From the NCBI RefSeq assembly GCF_050587525.1, contig NZ_JBOBFT010000001.1:372001-436000 (forward strand): DNA of 64,000 nucleotides, given 5' to 3'. Position numbers and translations under genes: made by a program. The notes under the pieces are model-generated. The model saw nothing but the letters and a program-made list of their open reading frames with translations, searched no databases and was not told the DNA's origin. Below are positions 8,772 through 16,375 of this stretch, piece after piece (position 1 is the stretch's first letter; each line of letters starts with the position of its first letter). This DNA comes from Plantibacter sp050587525. Lineage in GTDB: Bacteria > Actinomycetota > Actinomycetes > Actinomycetales > Microbacteriaceae.

Positions 8772-9671
8772 CTAACGGTTGACCGTGAAGTTGAAGACCG
8801 AACCGTCGAACCGGTTGTAGCCCTCGTAGTCGATCAGTTCGTAGAGATCGGCCCGATGCTGCATCTCTCCGAGTTTCGAGGTGAGCGATCCCTCCTCGGT
8901 CACGGTGTCGAGCGCCCGACCGGCCGCCCCCATCGCGATCCGCAGCAACGACACCGGCCAGATGACGATGTTGATGCCCACGTCTGCGAGCTGCTGCGAG
9001 GTGAACAGCTCGCTCTTGCCGAACTCGGTCATGTTGGCGAGGATCGGCACGTCGACGGCCGCGCGCATCGCCGCGAACTCCTCGAGCGACCGCATCGCTT
9101 CGGGGAAGATCGCGTCCGCCCCGGCGTCGACGAGCTTCTTGGCCCGGTCGATCGCGACGTCGAGTCCGTCGACGGCGGCGATGTCAGTGCGCGCCATGAC
9201 GAGGAAGTTCGGGTCCCGGCGTGCGTCGACAGCGGCCCGGATGCGGCCGAGCGCCGTGCCCTCGTCGACGACCTGCTTGCCGTCGAGGTGCCCGCAGCGC
9301 TTGGGGTTCACTTGGTCCTCGATGTGCGCGCCGGCGAGGCCCGCGTCCTCGAGTTCCTGGATGGTGCGCGCCACGTTCATCGGCTCGCCGAAGCCGGTGT
9401 CGGCATCGACGATCGCGGGTAGTTCGGTCATGCGGGCGATCTGCTTCGCGCGGCCGGCGACCTCGGTGAGCGTCGTCAGCCCGATGTCGGGGAGCCCGAG
9501 GTCCGCGGCGAGCACGGCGCCCGAGATGTACACGCCGTCGAAGCCCTTCTGCTCGATGAGGCGCGCGGACAGCGGATTGAACGCGCCGGGGAAGCGCAGC
9601 AGCTCGCCCGTCGCGAGCCGTTCACGGAAGGCGCGACGCTTGTCGGCCGGTGTCGTCTGCGAGTACAGCAT
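8772..9671 (-). CDS. prpB: 2-methylisocitrate lyase (PrpB)
   Basis: 299 residues. It cleaves 2-methylisocitrate to pyruvate and succinate, the last step of the 2-methylcitrate cycle. It belongs to the isocitrate-lyase/PEP-mutase superfamily: the N-terminal FPGAFNPLSARLIEQKGFDG, the metal-site VDADTGFGEP, the catalytic-loop cysteine in NPKRCGHLDGK and the C-terminal VIWPVSLLRIAMGA are all recognisable. The ATG overlaps the prpD stop codon (ATGA), so the two are translationally coupled. Confidence 0.95.
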   Translation of the reverse strand: MLYSQTTPADKRRAFRERLATGELLRFPGAFNPLSARLIEQKGFDGVYISGAVLAADLGLPDIGLTTLTEVAGRAKQIARMTELPAIVDADTGFGEPMNVARTIQELEDAGLAGAHIEDQVNPKRCGHLDGKQVVDEGTALGRIRAAVDARRDPNFLVMARTDIAAVDGLDVAIDRAKKLVDAGADAIFPEAMRSLEEFAAMRAAVDVPILANMTEFGKSELFTSQQLADVGINIVIWPVSLLRIAMGAAGRALDTVTEEGSLTSKLGEMQHRADLYELIDYEGYNRFDGSVFNFTVNR

Positions 9672-11194
9672 CAGAAGAGTCCCGTCGGGTGGGGTGCGGC
9701 GGCCAGCACACCGGGTGCGGCCTGGATGGTGAGGGCGGCGACCTCGTCGGCCGTCAGTTCGGGAAGGCGCTCGGCGAGGCCCAGGAAACGCTCGATCTCG
9801 TCCGGTTCGAGGACCTCGGCGGCGAGGGCGCGGAACTTCGCGATGTAGTCGGCACGGGCGAAGGGGCGGGCGCCGAGTGGATGCGCATCGGCCACCGCGA
9901 TCTCGTCGACGATCGTCGTGCCATCGGTCAGCGTGATCTCCACGCGGCCGCCGAAGGCCTTCTCGGCCGGGTCGATCGAGTGGTAGCGGCGCGTCCACTC
10001 CGGGTCCTCGGCCGTCGTGATGCTGTGCCACAGGGCGACGGTGTCCGGACGGCCGGCGCGCTCGGGCGTGTAGGAGTCGACGTGGTGCCACGCGCCGTCC
10101 TGCAGCGCCACGGCGAAGATGTACGGGATCGAGTGGTCGAGGGTCTCGCGCGACGCCGTCGGGTCGTACTTCTGCGGGTCGTTCGCCCCCGAGCCGATGA
10201 CGTAGTGCGTGTGGTGCGAGGTGTGGATGACGATGCTCTGCACGGCGCCGTCTGCGAGCAACTCCGGGTGCTCGTTGTGCAGCTTCCGCGCGAGGTCGAT
10301 CCATGCCTGCGCCTGGTACTCGGCCGAGTGCTCTTTCGTGTAGCTGTCGAGTATCGCGAGCTTCGCCTCCCCCTCGCCGGGCAGTGGCACCTCGTAAGAA
10401 GCGTCGGGGCCGTCGAGCAGCCACGCGATGACGCCGTCCTCGCCCTCGTAGATGGGTGACGGGCTCGTCTCGCCGCGCATCGCCCGATCGACGGCTTCGA
10501 CCGCCATCTTGCCGGCGAATGCGGGGGCGTGCGCCTTCCACGTGGAAATGGCGCCCTTGCGGGACTGGCGTGTGGCCGTCGTCGTGTGGAGGGCTTGGCC
10601 GATGGCCTGGTAGATCGTGTCCTGGTCGAGGTGCAGCATCGTGCCGATGCCGGCGGCGGCCGACGGGCCGAGGTGCGCGACGTGGTCGATCTTGTGGGCG
10701 TGGAGGCTGATGGCCTTCACGAGGTCGATCTGGATCTCGTAGCCGGTCGCGATGCCGCGCACGAGGTCGGCGCCCGTCGAGCCGACGTGCTGGGCGACGG
10801 CGACGATGGGCGGGATGTTGTCGCCCGGGTGCGAGTACTCGGCCGCGAGGAAGGTGTCGTGGTAGTCGAGCTCGCGGACGGCGACGCCGTTGGCCCAGGC
10901 CGCCCACTCCGGCGAGACCCTGCGTGCCTGGTCCGGGCCGAAGACCGTCGAGCCGTCGCCGCCCGTGCTCACGGGGTGCGCGAGCGCTTGGGCTCTGGCC
11001 GAGGAGACCGGCTTCCGAGTGAGGGATGCCGCCGCGACGGCCGCGTTGTCGATCACCCGGTTGATGATCATGTCGACGACCTCCGGAGCCACCTCGACGG
11101 GGTCGGTCGCGACGCGCGCGAGCTGCCAGGCGAGCTGGCCCTCCTTCGCGAGGTTCTCGTCGCTCCGGTGGACGCGCAGGTGGTGCTGGATCAT
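9671..11194 (-). CDS. prpD: 2-methylcitrate dehydratase, MmgE/PrpD family
   Basis: 507 residues from the ATG at 11194, chosen because AAAGGA lies 7 nt upstream; an in-frame GTG at 11218 would overlap the upstream regulator by 4 nt. PrpD dehydrates 2-methylcitrate. Family landmarks: VAVRELDYHDTFLAAEYSHP near residue 110 and GYEIQIDLVKAISLH, LHTTTATRQSRKGAISTWKA and a C-terminal domain with FGGRVEITLTDGT. It is the first structural gene of the operon and overlaps prpB by 4 nt. No aconitase-like prpF/acnD is present, so isomerisation to 2-methylisocitrate must rely on an aconitase elsewhere. Confidence 0.94.
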   Translation of the reverse strand: MIQHHLRVHRSDENLAKEGQLAWQLARVATDPVEVAPEVVDMIINRVIDNAAVAAASLTRKPVSSARAQALAHPVSTGGDGSTVFGPDQARRVSPEWAAWANGVAVRELDYHDTFLAAEYSHPGDNIPPIVAVAQHVGSTGADLVRGIATGYEIQIDLVKAISLHAHKIDHVAHLGPSAAAGIGTMLHLDQDTIYQAIGQALHTTTATRQSRKGAISTWKAHAPAFAGKMAVEAVDRAMRGETSPSPIYEGEDGVIAWLLDGPDASYEVPLPGEGEAKLAILDSYTKEHSAEYQAQAWIDLARKLHNEHPELLADGAVQSIVIHTSHHTHYVIGSGANDPQKYDPTASRETLDHSIPYIFAVALQDGAWHHVDSYTPERAGRPDTVALWHSITTAEDPEWTRRYHSIDPAEKAFGGRVEITLTDGTTIVDEIAVADAHPLGARPFARADYIAKFRALAAEVLEPDEIERFLGLAERLPELTADEVAALTIQAAPGVLAAAPHPTGLF

Positions 11195-11214
11195 GGTGAT
11201 TCCTTTCGGGCCGC

Positions 11215-12015
11215 TCACGCGGACTGTGCGATGCTCGTGCCGGTCGCCGGGTCGACCCCGGTCACTGAGCCGGACCCGGTCACTGAGCCGACCCCGGTCA
11301 CTGAGCCGACCCCGGTCACTGAGCCGGACCCGGTCACTGAGCCGGACCCGGTCACTGAGCCGGACCCGGTCACTGAGCTTGTCGAAGTGCGGACGGCATG
11401 GATGCTGCTGAGGCTGTGGTGGAGGTGGACGTGGGTCGCGTGGGCGGCGAGCTCCTCGTCGCCGGCCGCGATGGCTTCGGCGATGAGGCGATGCTCGGCG
11501 GCCGCGGCGAGCAGGCGCGCGGGACGGTCCTGCGACAGACGGCGAACCCGATCGAGGTGTGCGCGGAGGTTCCCGAGCGCCTGCGTCAGGTACGGATTGG
11601 CGGCGGCCGCATCGATCGCACTGTCGAACCGGCTGACGAGCTCGTAGTAGTCGTGTCGTGCATCATCTTCGGCGAGGAGGGTCGCTGCATCGGCGAACTC
11701 TGCGGCGAGCGCCCGGAAGACCGCGGGGTCGCGCCGCTCGGCCGCGAGTCGCGCCGCTTGTTCCTCGAGTGCGCGGCGGACGCGGAAGAGGTCGTCGATG
11801 CGGTCGGTCGACACCTCGGTCACGACGAGTCCGCGGCCGGGCGTCGAACCGACGAGCCCTTCGGCGCTGAGCCGGGAGAGCGCTTCGCGGAGCGGGGTCC
11901 TGGAGATGCCGAGGCGGGTGGACTGCTCGACTTCGGCGAGGACCGTTCCGGGACGGAGGTGGCCGGCGATGATCTCCTCGCGGAGCGTGCCGTAGGCGCG
12001 ATCACTCGCTCGCAC
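11215..12015 (-). CDS. GntR-family regulator (FCD type) of the prp operon, with a repeat-encoded C-terminal tail
   Basis: 266 residues from a GTG at 12015, which has GAGGAGGT at ideal spacing and lies downstream of two candidate operators. The winged helix (about residues 1-70) includes GTLREEIIAGHLRPGTVL and ISRTPLREALSRLSAEGLV. The FCD bundle follows to about residue 205 (RRALEEQAARLAAERRDP, HDYYELVSRFDSAID, HVHLHHSL). The last ~55 residues are not FCD: they are SVTG[S/V]G hexapeptides encoded by an 18-bp tandem array derived from family G repeats. The gene is followed directly by prpD, so it most likely represses or activates this operon and itself. Confidence 0.88.
   Translation of the reverse strand: MRASDRAYGTLREEIIAGHLRPGTVLAEVEQSTRLGISRTPLREALSRLSAEGLVGSTPGRGLVVTEVSTDRIDDLFRVRRALEEQAARLAAERRDPAVFRALAAEFADAATLLAEDDARHDYYELVSRFDSAIDAAAANPYLTQALGNLRAHLDRVRRLSQDRPARLLAAAAEHRLIAEAIAAGDEELAAHATHVHLHHSLSSIHAVRTSTSSVTGSGSVTGSGSVTGSGSVTGVGSVTGVGSVTGSGSVTGVDPATGTSIAQSA
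11260..11388. repeat. Family G-derived 18-bp tandem array inside the 3' end of gntR
   Basis: GTCACTGAG recurs at 11261, 11279, 11297, 11315, 11333, 11351 and 11369, an exact 18-bp (six-codon) period. It ends in a complete family G unit (CACTGAGCTTGTCGAAGTG). Because the period is a multiple of three, copy number can change without frameshift. Confidence 0.93.
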
Positions 12016-12047
12016 TCGGACCTCCTCGCGACTTCTGACCGCTCTAT

Positions 12048-12107
12048 TGTATACAGAACGCCGCCCGGGCGCCACGCCTCAGCTCTTTTTGAGGCTCTCT
12101 GTATACA
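12048..12107. promoter_or_regulatory. Paired TGTATACA operators upstream of gntR-prpDBC
   Basis: The palindrome TGTATACA occurs at 12048-12055 and again at 12100-12107, 52 bp centre to centre (five helical turns), just upstream of the regulator start. T/G-A/C half-sites of this kind are typical of FCD-GntR operators. This suggests autoregulation with looping or cooperative binding. Confidence 0.6.
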
Positions 12108-12158
12108 CGGGCCTCCTCCGCCGGACACACCCTCCCGCAGAAGGGGTCGGATCGGAGG

Positions 12159-12584
12159 CTATGCGGCGAGCAGTGCGGCGTTCGGAGCAGAACGCTCCGC
12201 CAGCTCGGAGACCTCGGCGGGCCCGGCGAGCGTGTGCTCGTCGCCGGCACCTTCGCCGGGCACGGACGGCAGCGCGACGAGGTGACCGCGCGATGCATCG
12301 GCTCCGGTGATCGTGGCACCGACCCCGGCACCGACGAGGTCGAGCGACGCCTCTGCGCCGGACTCGATGCGATCGGCGATCTCGAACATCACGAGGTCGA
12401 GCCGGGTACGGAGTGCGGCGGCGATGGTCGCGAGCACTTCCGACGAGGCGTCCTTGCGGCCCCGCTCCAGCTCGGAGAGGTAGGGCGTCGACACGTTCGC
12501 GTCACTCGCGACGTCGTGGAGCGTGCGTCCCTGATCGGTCCGGAGCGAGCGCAGCACGTCTCCCAGAGCTTCCCGCACCAACAT
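12159..12584 (-). CDS. clgR: XRE-family regulator resembling ClgR, C-terminal -LAA end
   Basis: 141 residues. The helix-turn-helix at about residues 6-65 (LRSLRTDQGRTLHDVASDA, STPYLSELERGRKDASSEVL) is the characteristic ClgR/PopR sequence; ClgR activates clp protease genes in actinobacteria. The second half is acidic and low in complexity. The protein ends NAALLAA, a hydrophobic double-alanine terminus like the Clp degron of actinobacterial ClgR and like the ssrA tag end. The ATG at 12584 follows GGGAAGGGG. No clp or recA gene is adjacent, so identity rests on the helix-turn-helix and the tail. Confidence 0.75.
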   Translation of the reverse strand: MLVREALGDVLRSLRTDQGRTLHDVASDANVSTPYLSELERGRKDASSEVLATIAAALRTRLDLVMFEIADRIESGAEASLDLVGAGVGATITGADASRGHLVALPSVPGEGAGDEHTLAGPAEVSELAERSAPNAALLAA

Positions 12585-12764
12585 GCCGATCCCCTTCCCG
12601 CATCCACGGGACCCGCCTGTTCGGAACCGGGTCCGTGCTGATCGGTTTCACCCTAACCCCGGCGTCGGACCACACTTCGATGCGACATTCTGCTCGTGGC
12701 GGACAGAGCGACCCGCCCGGACCCGCCCATGGCGCACCCGCAACACCCGAGTGCGCCGCCGAAC

Positions 12765-13775
12765 TCACTCGCGGGCGACCACGACCTTGCCGACCGTGCG
12801 ACCCGATTCGACGAGCCGATGCGCTTCCCGCAGGTTCGCGGCGTCGAGGCCGTGCAGGGTCGTGCTGAGCGTCGTGCGGAACCGTCCGGCGTCGACGAGC
12901 TCTGCGACGCGGTCGAGGAGCCGATGCTGCTCGATCATGTCGTCCGTCTCGTACAGCGCCCGCGTGAACATGAGTTCCCAGTGCCACGTGATGCTCTTCG
13001 ATTTGAGCGGGCGGATGTCGAGTCCGTCCGGTTCGTCGATCGCGGTGATCTCGCCGCCCGGGGCGACGATCGCAGCGAAGGTGTCGATCATCCCGGCGGA
13101 GAACGGGGTGAAGACGTACCGGACGCCCTGTGGCGCGATCTCGGCGAGCTGGGCGACGAGGTCTCCGTGGTGGTCGACGACATGGTGTGCACCGAGCTCG
13201 CGGACCCATGCCTCCGATTCGGGCCTCGACGCCGTCGCGATGATCGTCACGTTCGTGAGTTCCCGCGCGAGCTGGATCATCGCGGAACCGACGCCGCCCG
13301 CACCGCCGAGGACGAGCAGGGTGTCGTCGCTCTGCGCGGTGAGTCGGAAGCGGTCGAAGAGCGCCTCCCACGCCGTGATGCTCGTGAGCGGGAGCGCGGC
13401 GGCCTCCGCGAACCCGAGCGATGCCGGCATGCGACCGACGATGCGTTCGTCGACCGCGTGGAGATCCGCATCGGTCCCCTGCCGATCGATGGATCCCGCC
13501 GAGTAGACGCGGTCGCCGACCGCGAACAGGGTGACGGCATCACCGATCGCCTGGACCGTCCCGGCCTGGTCATAGCCGAGCACGCGCCACTCGCCGCCGG
13601 GGTCGGAACCCGCCCGCTGCTTGACGTCGACGGGGTTCACCGACACCGCCTCGACGCGGACGAGGACGTCGTGCGGTCGGAGGGTCGGGACGGGGAGCTC
13701 GATGTCCTCGAGGCTCGCTGGATCGGTGATGGGGAGGTTCTTCCGGTACGCGACGGCGTGCATCTGTTCGGTCAT
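12765..13775 (-). CDS. Zinc-independent medium-chain dehydrogenase/quinone oxidoreductase family protein
   Basis: 336 residues. N-terminal GroES-like fold (VRVEAVSVNPVDVKQRAG, LGYDQAGTVQAIG) and a Rossmann fold with LLVLGGAGGVGSAMIQLAREL at about residues 150-175 mark an NAD(P)H-dependent MDR enzyme. The catalytic zinc cysteine/histidine pair of classical alcohol dehydrogenases is absent. It is divergently transcribed from an HxlR regulator 62 bp away, an arrangement typical of quinone/aldehyde-inducible reductases. Substrate unknown. Confidence 0.88.
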   Translation of the reverse strand: MTEQMHAVAYRKNLPITDPASLEDIELPVPTLRPHDVLVRVEAVSVNPVDVKQRAGSDPGGEWRVLGYDQAGTVQAIGDAVTLFAVGDRVYSAGSIDRQGTDADLHAVDERIVGRMPASLGFAEAAALPLTSITAWEALFDRFRLTAQSDDTLLVLGGAGGVGSAMIQLARELTNVTIIATASRPESEAWVRELGAHHVVDHHGDLVAQLAEIAPQGVRYVFTPFSAGMIDTFAAIVAPGGEITAIDEPDGLDIRPLKSKSITWHWELMFTRALYETDDMIEQHRLLDRVAELVDAGRFRTTLSTTLHGLDAANLREAHRLVESGRTVGKVVVARE

Positions 13776-13800
13776 GTCGCGAGCGTACGCCGGGGGTGGT

Positions 13801-13837
13801 GGTTACCCGCAAGGGGACTTGGTTCCCTTCGGGTACC
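13801..13837. promoter_or_regulatory. Imperfect dyad between the MDR gene and hxlR
   Basis: GGTTACCCGCAAGGG (13801-13815) is mirrored by CCCTTCGGGTACC (13825-13837) with two single-base bulges. The dyad ends at the hxlR ATG and is 26 bp from the oxidoreductase ATG. It is the best candidate HxlR operator. Confidence 0.5.
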
Positions 13838-14257
13838 ATGGCGATCGTGAAGGATGAGGCACCGACCGAGAACCACGCAGCGGACTGCGATCGCAACGAC
13901 GTCTACGCCGCCGCGTGTCCGTGCCGCGACATGCTCGATCTCATCGCCAACAAGTGGACGGCGCTCGCGATCGGCGCCCTCGAGGACGGCACGCTGCGCT
14001 TCGGCGAGGTCAAGCGCCGCCTGGAGGGCGTGAGCCCGAAGGTCCTGACGAGCACGCTGCGGAAGCTGGAGGAGAGCGGCCTCGTGGAGCGGACCATCGT
14101 CCCCGGCGTACCGTTGCACGTCGAGTACTCGCTGACCGAGCTCGGCCGCAGCGCGACGGCCCCGCTCGCCCACATCCGGTCCTGGGTCGAGCAGAACATC
14201 CATCAGGTGCCGGCCTACACGGGACATCCGGCTCAGCCCGCACCCCTCGACCGGTAG
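13838..14257 (+). CDS. HxlR-family transcriptional regulator
   Basis: 139 residues from the ATG at 13838. An in-frame GTG at 13796 would add 14 residues read from the operator dyad, so it is less likely. The HxlR signature is clear: CPCRDMLDLIANKWTALAIG, then FGEVKRRLEGVSPKVLTSTL and the wing HVEYSLTELGRS. Cysteines in AACPC may act as a redox or electrophile switch, as in HypR/YodB-type members. That, with the divergent oxidoreductase, suggests response to quinones or aldehydes (inference). Confidence 0.9.
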   Translation: MAIVKDEAPTENHAADCDRNDVYAAACPCRDMLDLIANKWTALAIGALEDGTLRFGEVKRRLEGVSPKVLTSTLRKLEESGLVERTIVPGVPLHVEYSLTELGRSATAPLAHIRSWVEQNIHQVPAYTGHPAQPAPLDR

Positions 14258-14296
14258 CGTCCGCCCCGCGCGTCCGCCCCTGACCCCGGTGCCCGC

Positions 14297-14383
14297 GTTC
14301 ACAACTCAGGAGCGAGGCGGCGCGTCGTCCGCGACACGCCGCCTGCGGAAGCCGACACGCCGAGGCCGTCCTGAGTTGTGAAC
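14297..14383. repeat. Palindrome family B, copy 1 (87 bp)
   Basis: Perfect 15-bp ends GTTCACAACTCAGGA (14297-14311) and TCCTGAGTTGTGAAC (14369-14383) enclose a GC-rich interior with ACACGCCG motifs. It lies between the convergent hxlR and SDR genes. Three other copies of exactly the same length are present. Confidence 0.93.
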
Positions 14384-14424
14384 ACGCACGACCCTTCGAC
14401 AGGCCACCGAGGGGACGCCGCCGC

Positions 14425-15249
14425 TTAGAGGAAGATGTCGGGGAAGAGCTCCGACTCGTCGACACCCGGCGAATACTTCGACAGGTCCGTGACGCCCGCG
14501 GCGGCGAGGACGTCCTCGACGAGCAACGACTGTCCCGTCAGCTCGCGCGACGGACGGATGAGCACCTCGTACGCGGCATCGGCGTAGATCTCGGGTGTGC
14601 GGCTCTTCGCGAGCATCGCCTCACCGCCCAGGATGTTGCCCACCGCCGCGGTCTTGATCGTCGTCTTCGGCCAGAGCGTGTTCGCCGCGATGCCGTCGCG
14701 CGCGAACTCCGCCGCCATCCCGAGGGTCGCGAGCGTCATCCCGTACTTCGCCATCGTGTACCCGGTGTGCCCGCCGAGCCACTTCGGGTCGAGGTTGATG
14801 GGCGGCGAGAGGGAGAGGATGTGCGGGTTCGCGGACTCCTTCAGCTGCGGGATCGCGGCCCGGGACAGCATGAACGTCCCGCGCACGTTGACGTCCTGCA
14901 TGAGGTCGTAGCGCTTCGCATCCAGTTCGAGCGTGCGGGAGAGGTTCAGCACGCTCGCGTTGTTGACGACGATGTCGATGCCGCCGAACTCGCCGATCGT
15001 CTCGAACACGGCCCGCTGGATGTCGTCGTCGTTCCGGACGTCGCCGAGGATCGGCAGTGCCTGTCCTCCCGCCGCACGGATGGCGTCGGCGGCGGTGTGG
15101 ATCGTGCCGTCGAGACGCGGATCGGGCTCACCGGTCTTGGCGAGCAGCGCGATGTTGGCACCGTCCTGGGCGGCGCGGATCGCGATAGCGAGGCCGATGC
15201 CGCGGCTGCCGCCCGACATGAGGATCGTGGTTCCGGCGAGGGTCGTCAT
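14425..15249 (-). CDS. Short-chain dehydrogenase/reductase, HSDL2-like
   Basis: 274 residues. The Rossmann motif SGGSRGIGLAIAIRAAQDG, the structural NNAS, and the active-site serine and YTMAK tetrad (Ser in ILSLSPP, Tyr and Lys in YTMAKYG) identify a classical SDR. The PPINLDPKWLGGHTGYTMAK stretch and length resemble the N-terminal domain of hydroxysteroid-dehydrogenase-like protein 2, but no SCP2 sterol-binding domain is attached. The start codon overlaps the stop of the enoyl-CoA hydratase gene by 4 nt, so they are one operon concerned with acyl-CoA or lipid turnover. Confidence 0.88.
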   Translation of the reverse strand: MTTLAGTTILMSGGSRGIGLAIAIRAAQDGANIALLAKTGEPDPRLDGTIHTAADAIRAAGGQALPILGDVRNDDDIQRAVFETIGEFGGIDIVVNNASVLNLSRTLELDAKRYDLMQDVNVRGTFMLSRAAIPQLKESANPHILSLSPPINLDPKWLGGHTGYTMAKYGMTLATLGMAAEFARDGIAANTLWPKTTIKTAAVGNILGGEAMLAKSRTPEIYADAAYEVLIRPSRELTGQSLLVEDVLAAAGVTDLSKYSPGVDESELFPDIFL

Positions 15250-16223
15250 GCGTGCTCCTGGTGATCGGCGCTGGCTGCGGGGTACGGGTGCGGTTTGGGT
15301 CGTGCGGATGGCGATGGCGCTGCGGAGACGGCCGGCGCGGGCGCTGCAGGCTCAGCAGGCGCTGCAGGCGCTGCAGGCGCTGAAAGCTCAGCGGCCAGCG
15401 GCGCCGCAGGCACCGTCGGGGCGGGCTTCGCCGAAGCCTGCTGCTGCTTCGACGCGGCCGCGAACGCGCTGATGCGCGCTTCCGCGTCGGGAGTCTCGAT
15501 GGCGGCGCCGATCGTGCGGGCTTCGTCGTCGAGGGCGTCCTGGTAGCTGCGCCCGACGCCGCCGCGCAGCAGGCGCCTGGCCTGTCCGAACGCGCCCGTC
15601 GCCCCCTGGATCCAAGACCGTGCGATCTCCCGTGCACGGTCGGCGAGCGCGTCTGCCGGGACGACTTCGGTCACGAGCCCCCAGTCGAGCGCTTCTACAG
15701 CGGAGAGCGTGCGCGGGGTGAGGACGAGTTCGAGCGCCCTGCGCATCCCGATCGCCTCCGGGAGGAGCGTGCTGACGCCGCAGTCGGGGGTGAGGCCGAT
15801 GTCGGCGTACTTGCTCACGAACTTCGCCCTGTCGGATGCGACGATGACGTCGGCGACGAGCATGAAGCCGAGGCCGCCGCCGGCGACCGCGCCCTGCACT
15901 GCTGCCACGATCGGCTTGCCCGCGTCCTGCAGGAAGCGGTGGCCCTCGTGGATCGTGTCGGCGAGGTCCGTGACCATCACGCCGCGACCCGCGCCGGATG
16001 CTGCTCCGAGTCCCGCCATCTCGAGCACGTCGCCGCCAGCGCAGAACGCGGGGCCGTTCGCGTCGAACAGGACCGCGCCGATGTCATCGCGACGGGCGAT
16101 CTCGGCGGCGATGTCCCGCCACCTCGTCGCCGCGTCCGGGTTGATCGCGTTCAGCCGGGCGGGACGGTTGAGCGTGACGTGCGCCACTCCCCCGTCGACC
16201 TCGAACAGGATGCTGTCGCTCAT
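15246..16223 (-). CDS. Enoyl-CoA hydratase/isomerase family protein with an Ala/Pro-rich tail
   Basis: 325 residues. The crotonase core runs to about residue 262: NRPARLNAINP, the oxyanion-hole glycine region AFCAGGDVLEMAG, and GAVAGGGLGFMLVADVIVAS. The usual second catalytic glutamate position reads DCGVSTLLP, so it may not be a standard hydratase. About 60 residues of Ala/Pro/Ser repeat (APAAPAAPAEPAAP) extend the C-terminus, encoded by a tandem GCTGCAGGC array; such a tail is unusual for the family. The stop codon overlaps the next SDR start. Confidence 0.88.
   Translation of the reverse strand: MSDSILFEVDGGVAHVTLNRPARLNAINPDAATRWRDIAAEIARRDDIGAVLFDANGPAFCAGGDVLEMAGLGAASGAGRGVMVTDLADTIHEGHRFLQDAGKPIVAAVQGAVAGGGLGFMLVADVIVASDRAKFVSKYADIGLTPDCGVSTLLPEAIGMRRALELVLTPRTLSAVEALDWGLVTEVVPADALADRAREIARSWIQGATGAFGQARRLLRGGVGRSYQDALDDEARTIGAAIETPDAEARISAFAAASKQQQASAKPAPTVPAAPLAAELSAPAAPAAPAEPAAPAPAVSAAPSPSARPKPHPYPAASADHQEHA
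15339..15385. repeat. Tandem GCTGCAGGC-like 9-bp repeats within the enoyl-CoA hydratase tail
   Basis: Several imperfect 9-bp units (GCTGCAGGC / GCAGGCGCT) run in frame and encode the Ala/Pro-rich tail. Confidence 0.7.
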
Positions 16224-16262
16224 GCGATTCCTCTCGTGCGGTTGGTGTTGCTGTGCTCATGG

Positions 16263-16359
16263 CCCTTCGACACGCTCAGGGACCGGGGAGGCGCTGCCGG
16301 ACATGGCCCTTCGACACACTCAGGGACCGGACCATGCGGTCCCTGAGCGTGTCGAAGGG
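16263..16359. repeat. Family G repeats between SDR and enoyl-CoA hydratase genes
   Basis: Two units CCCTTCGACAC(G/A)CTCAGGGACCG and one in opposite orientation, CGGTCCCTGAGCGTGTCGAAGG. All three keep the CCC/GGG ends. The array interrupts an otherwise tight operon. Confidence 0.9.
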
Positions 16360-16375
16360 CCCACCCCTACCCCGC

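Noticed and set aside
8772..10907. A 711-codon frame joining prpB to sequence upstream
   Set aside because: The part upstream of 9671 is an out-of-frame reading of prpD; the real prpB starts at the ATG overlapping the prpD stop.
11260..11388. Possible CRISPR-like array
   Set aside because: The 18-bp units are contiguous with no unique spacers and lie inside a coding sequence; no cas gene is present.
14392..14404. CCCTTCGACAGGC resembling half of a family G unit
   Set aside because: Too short to count as a unit; may be a decayed remnant.
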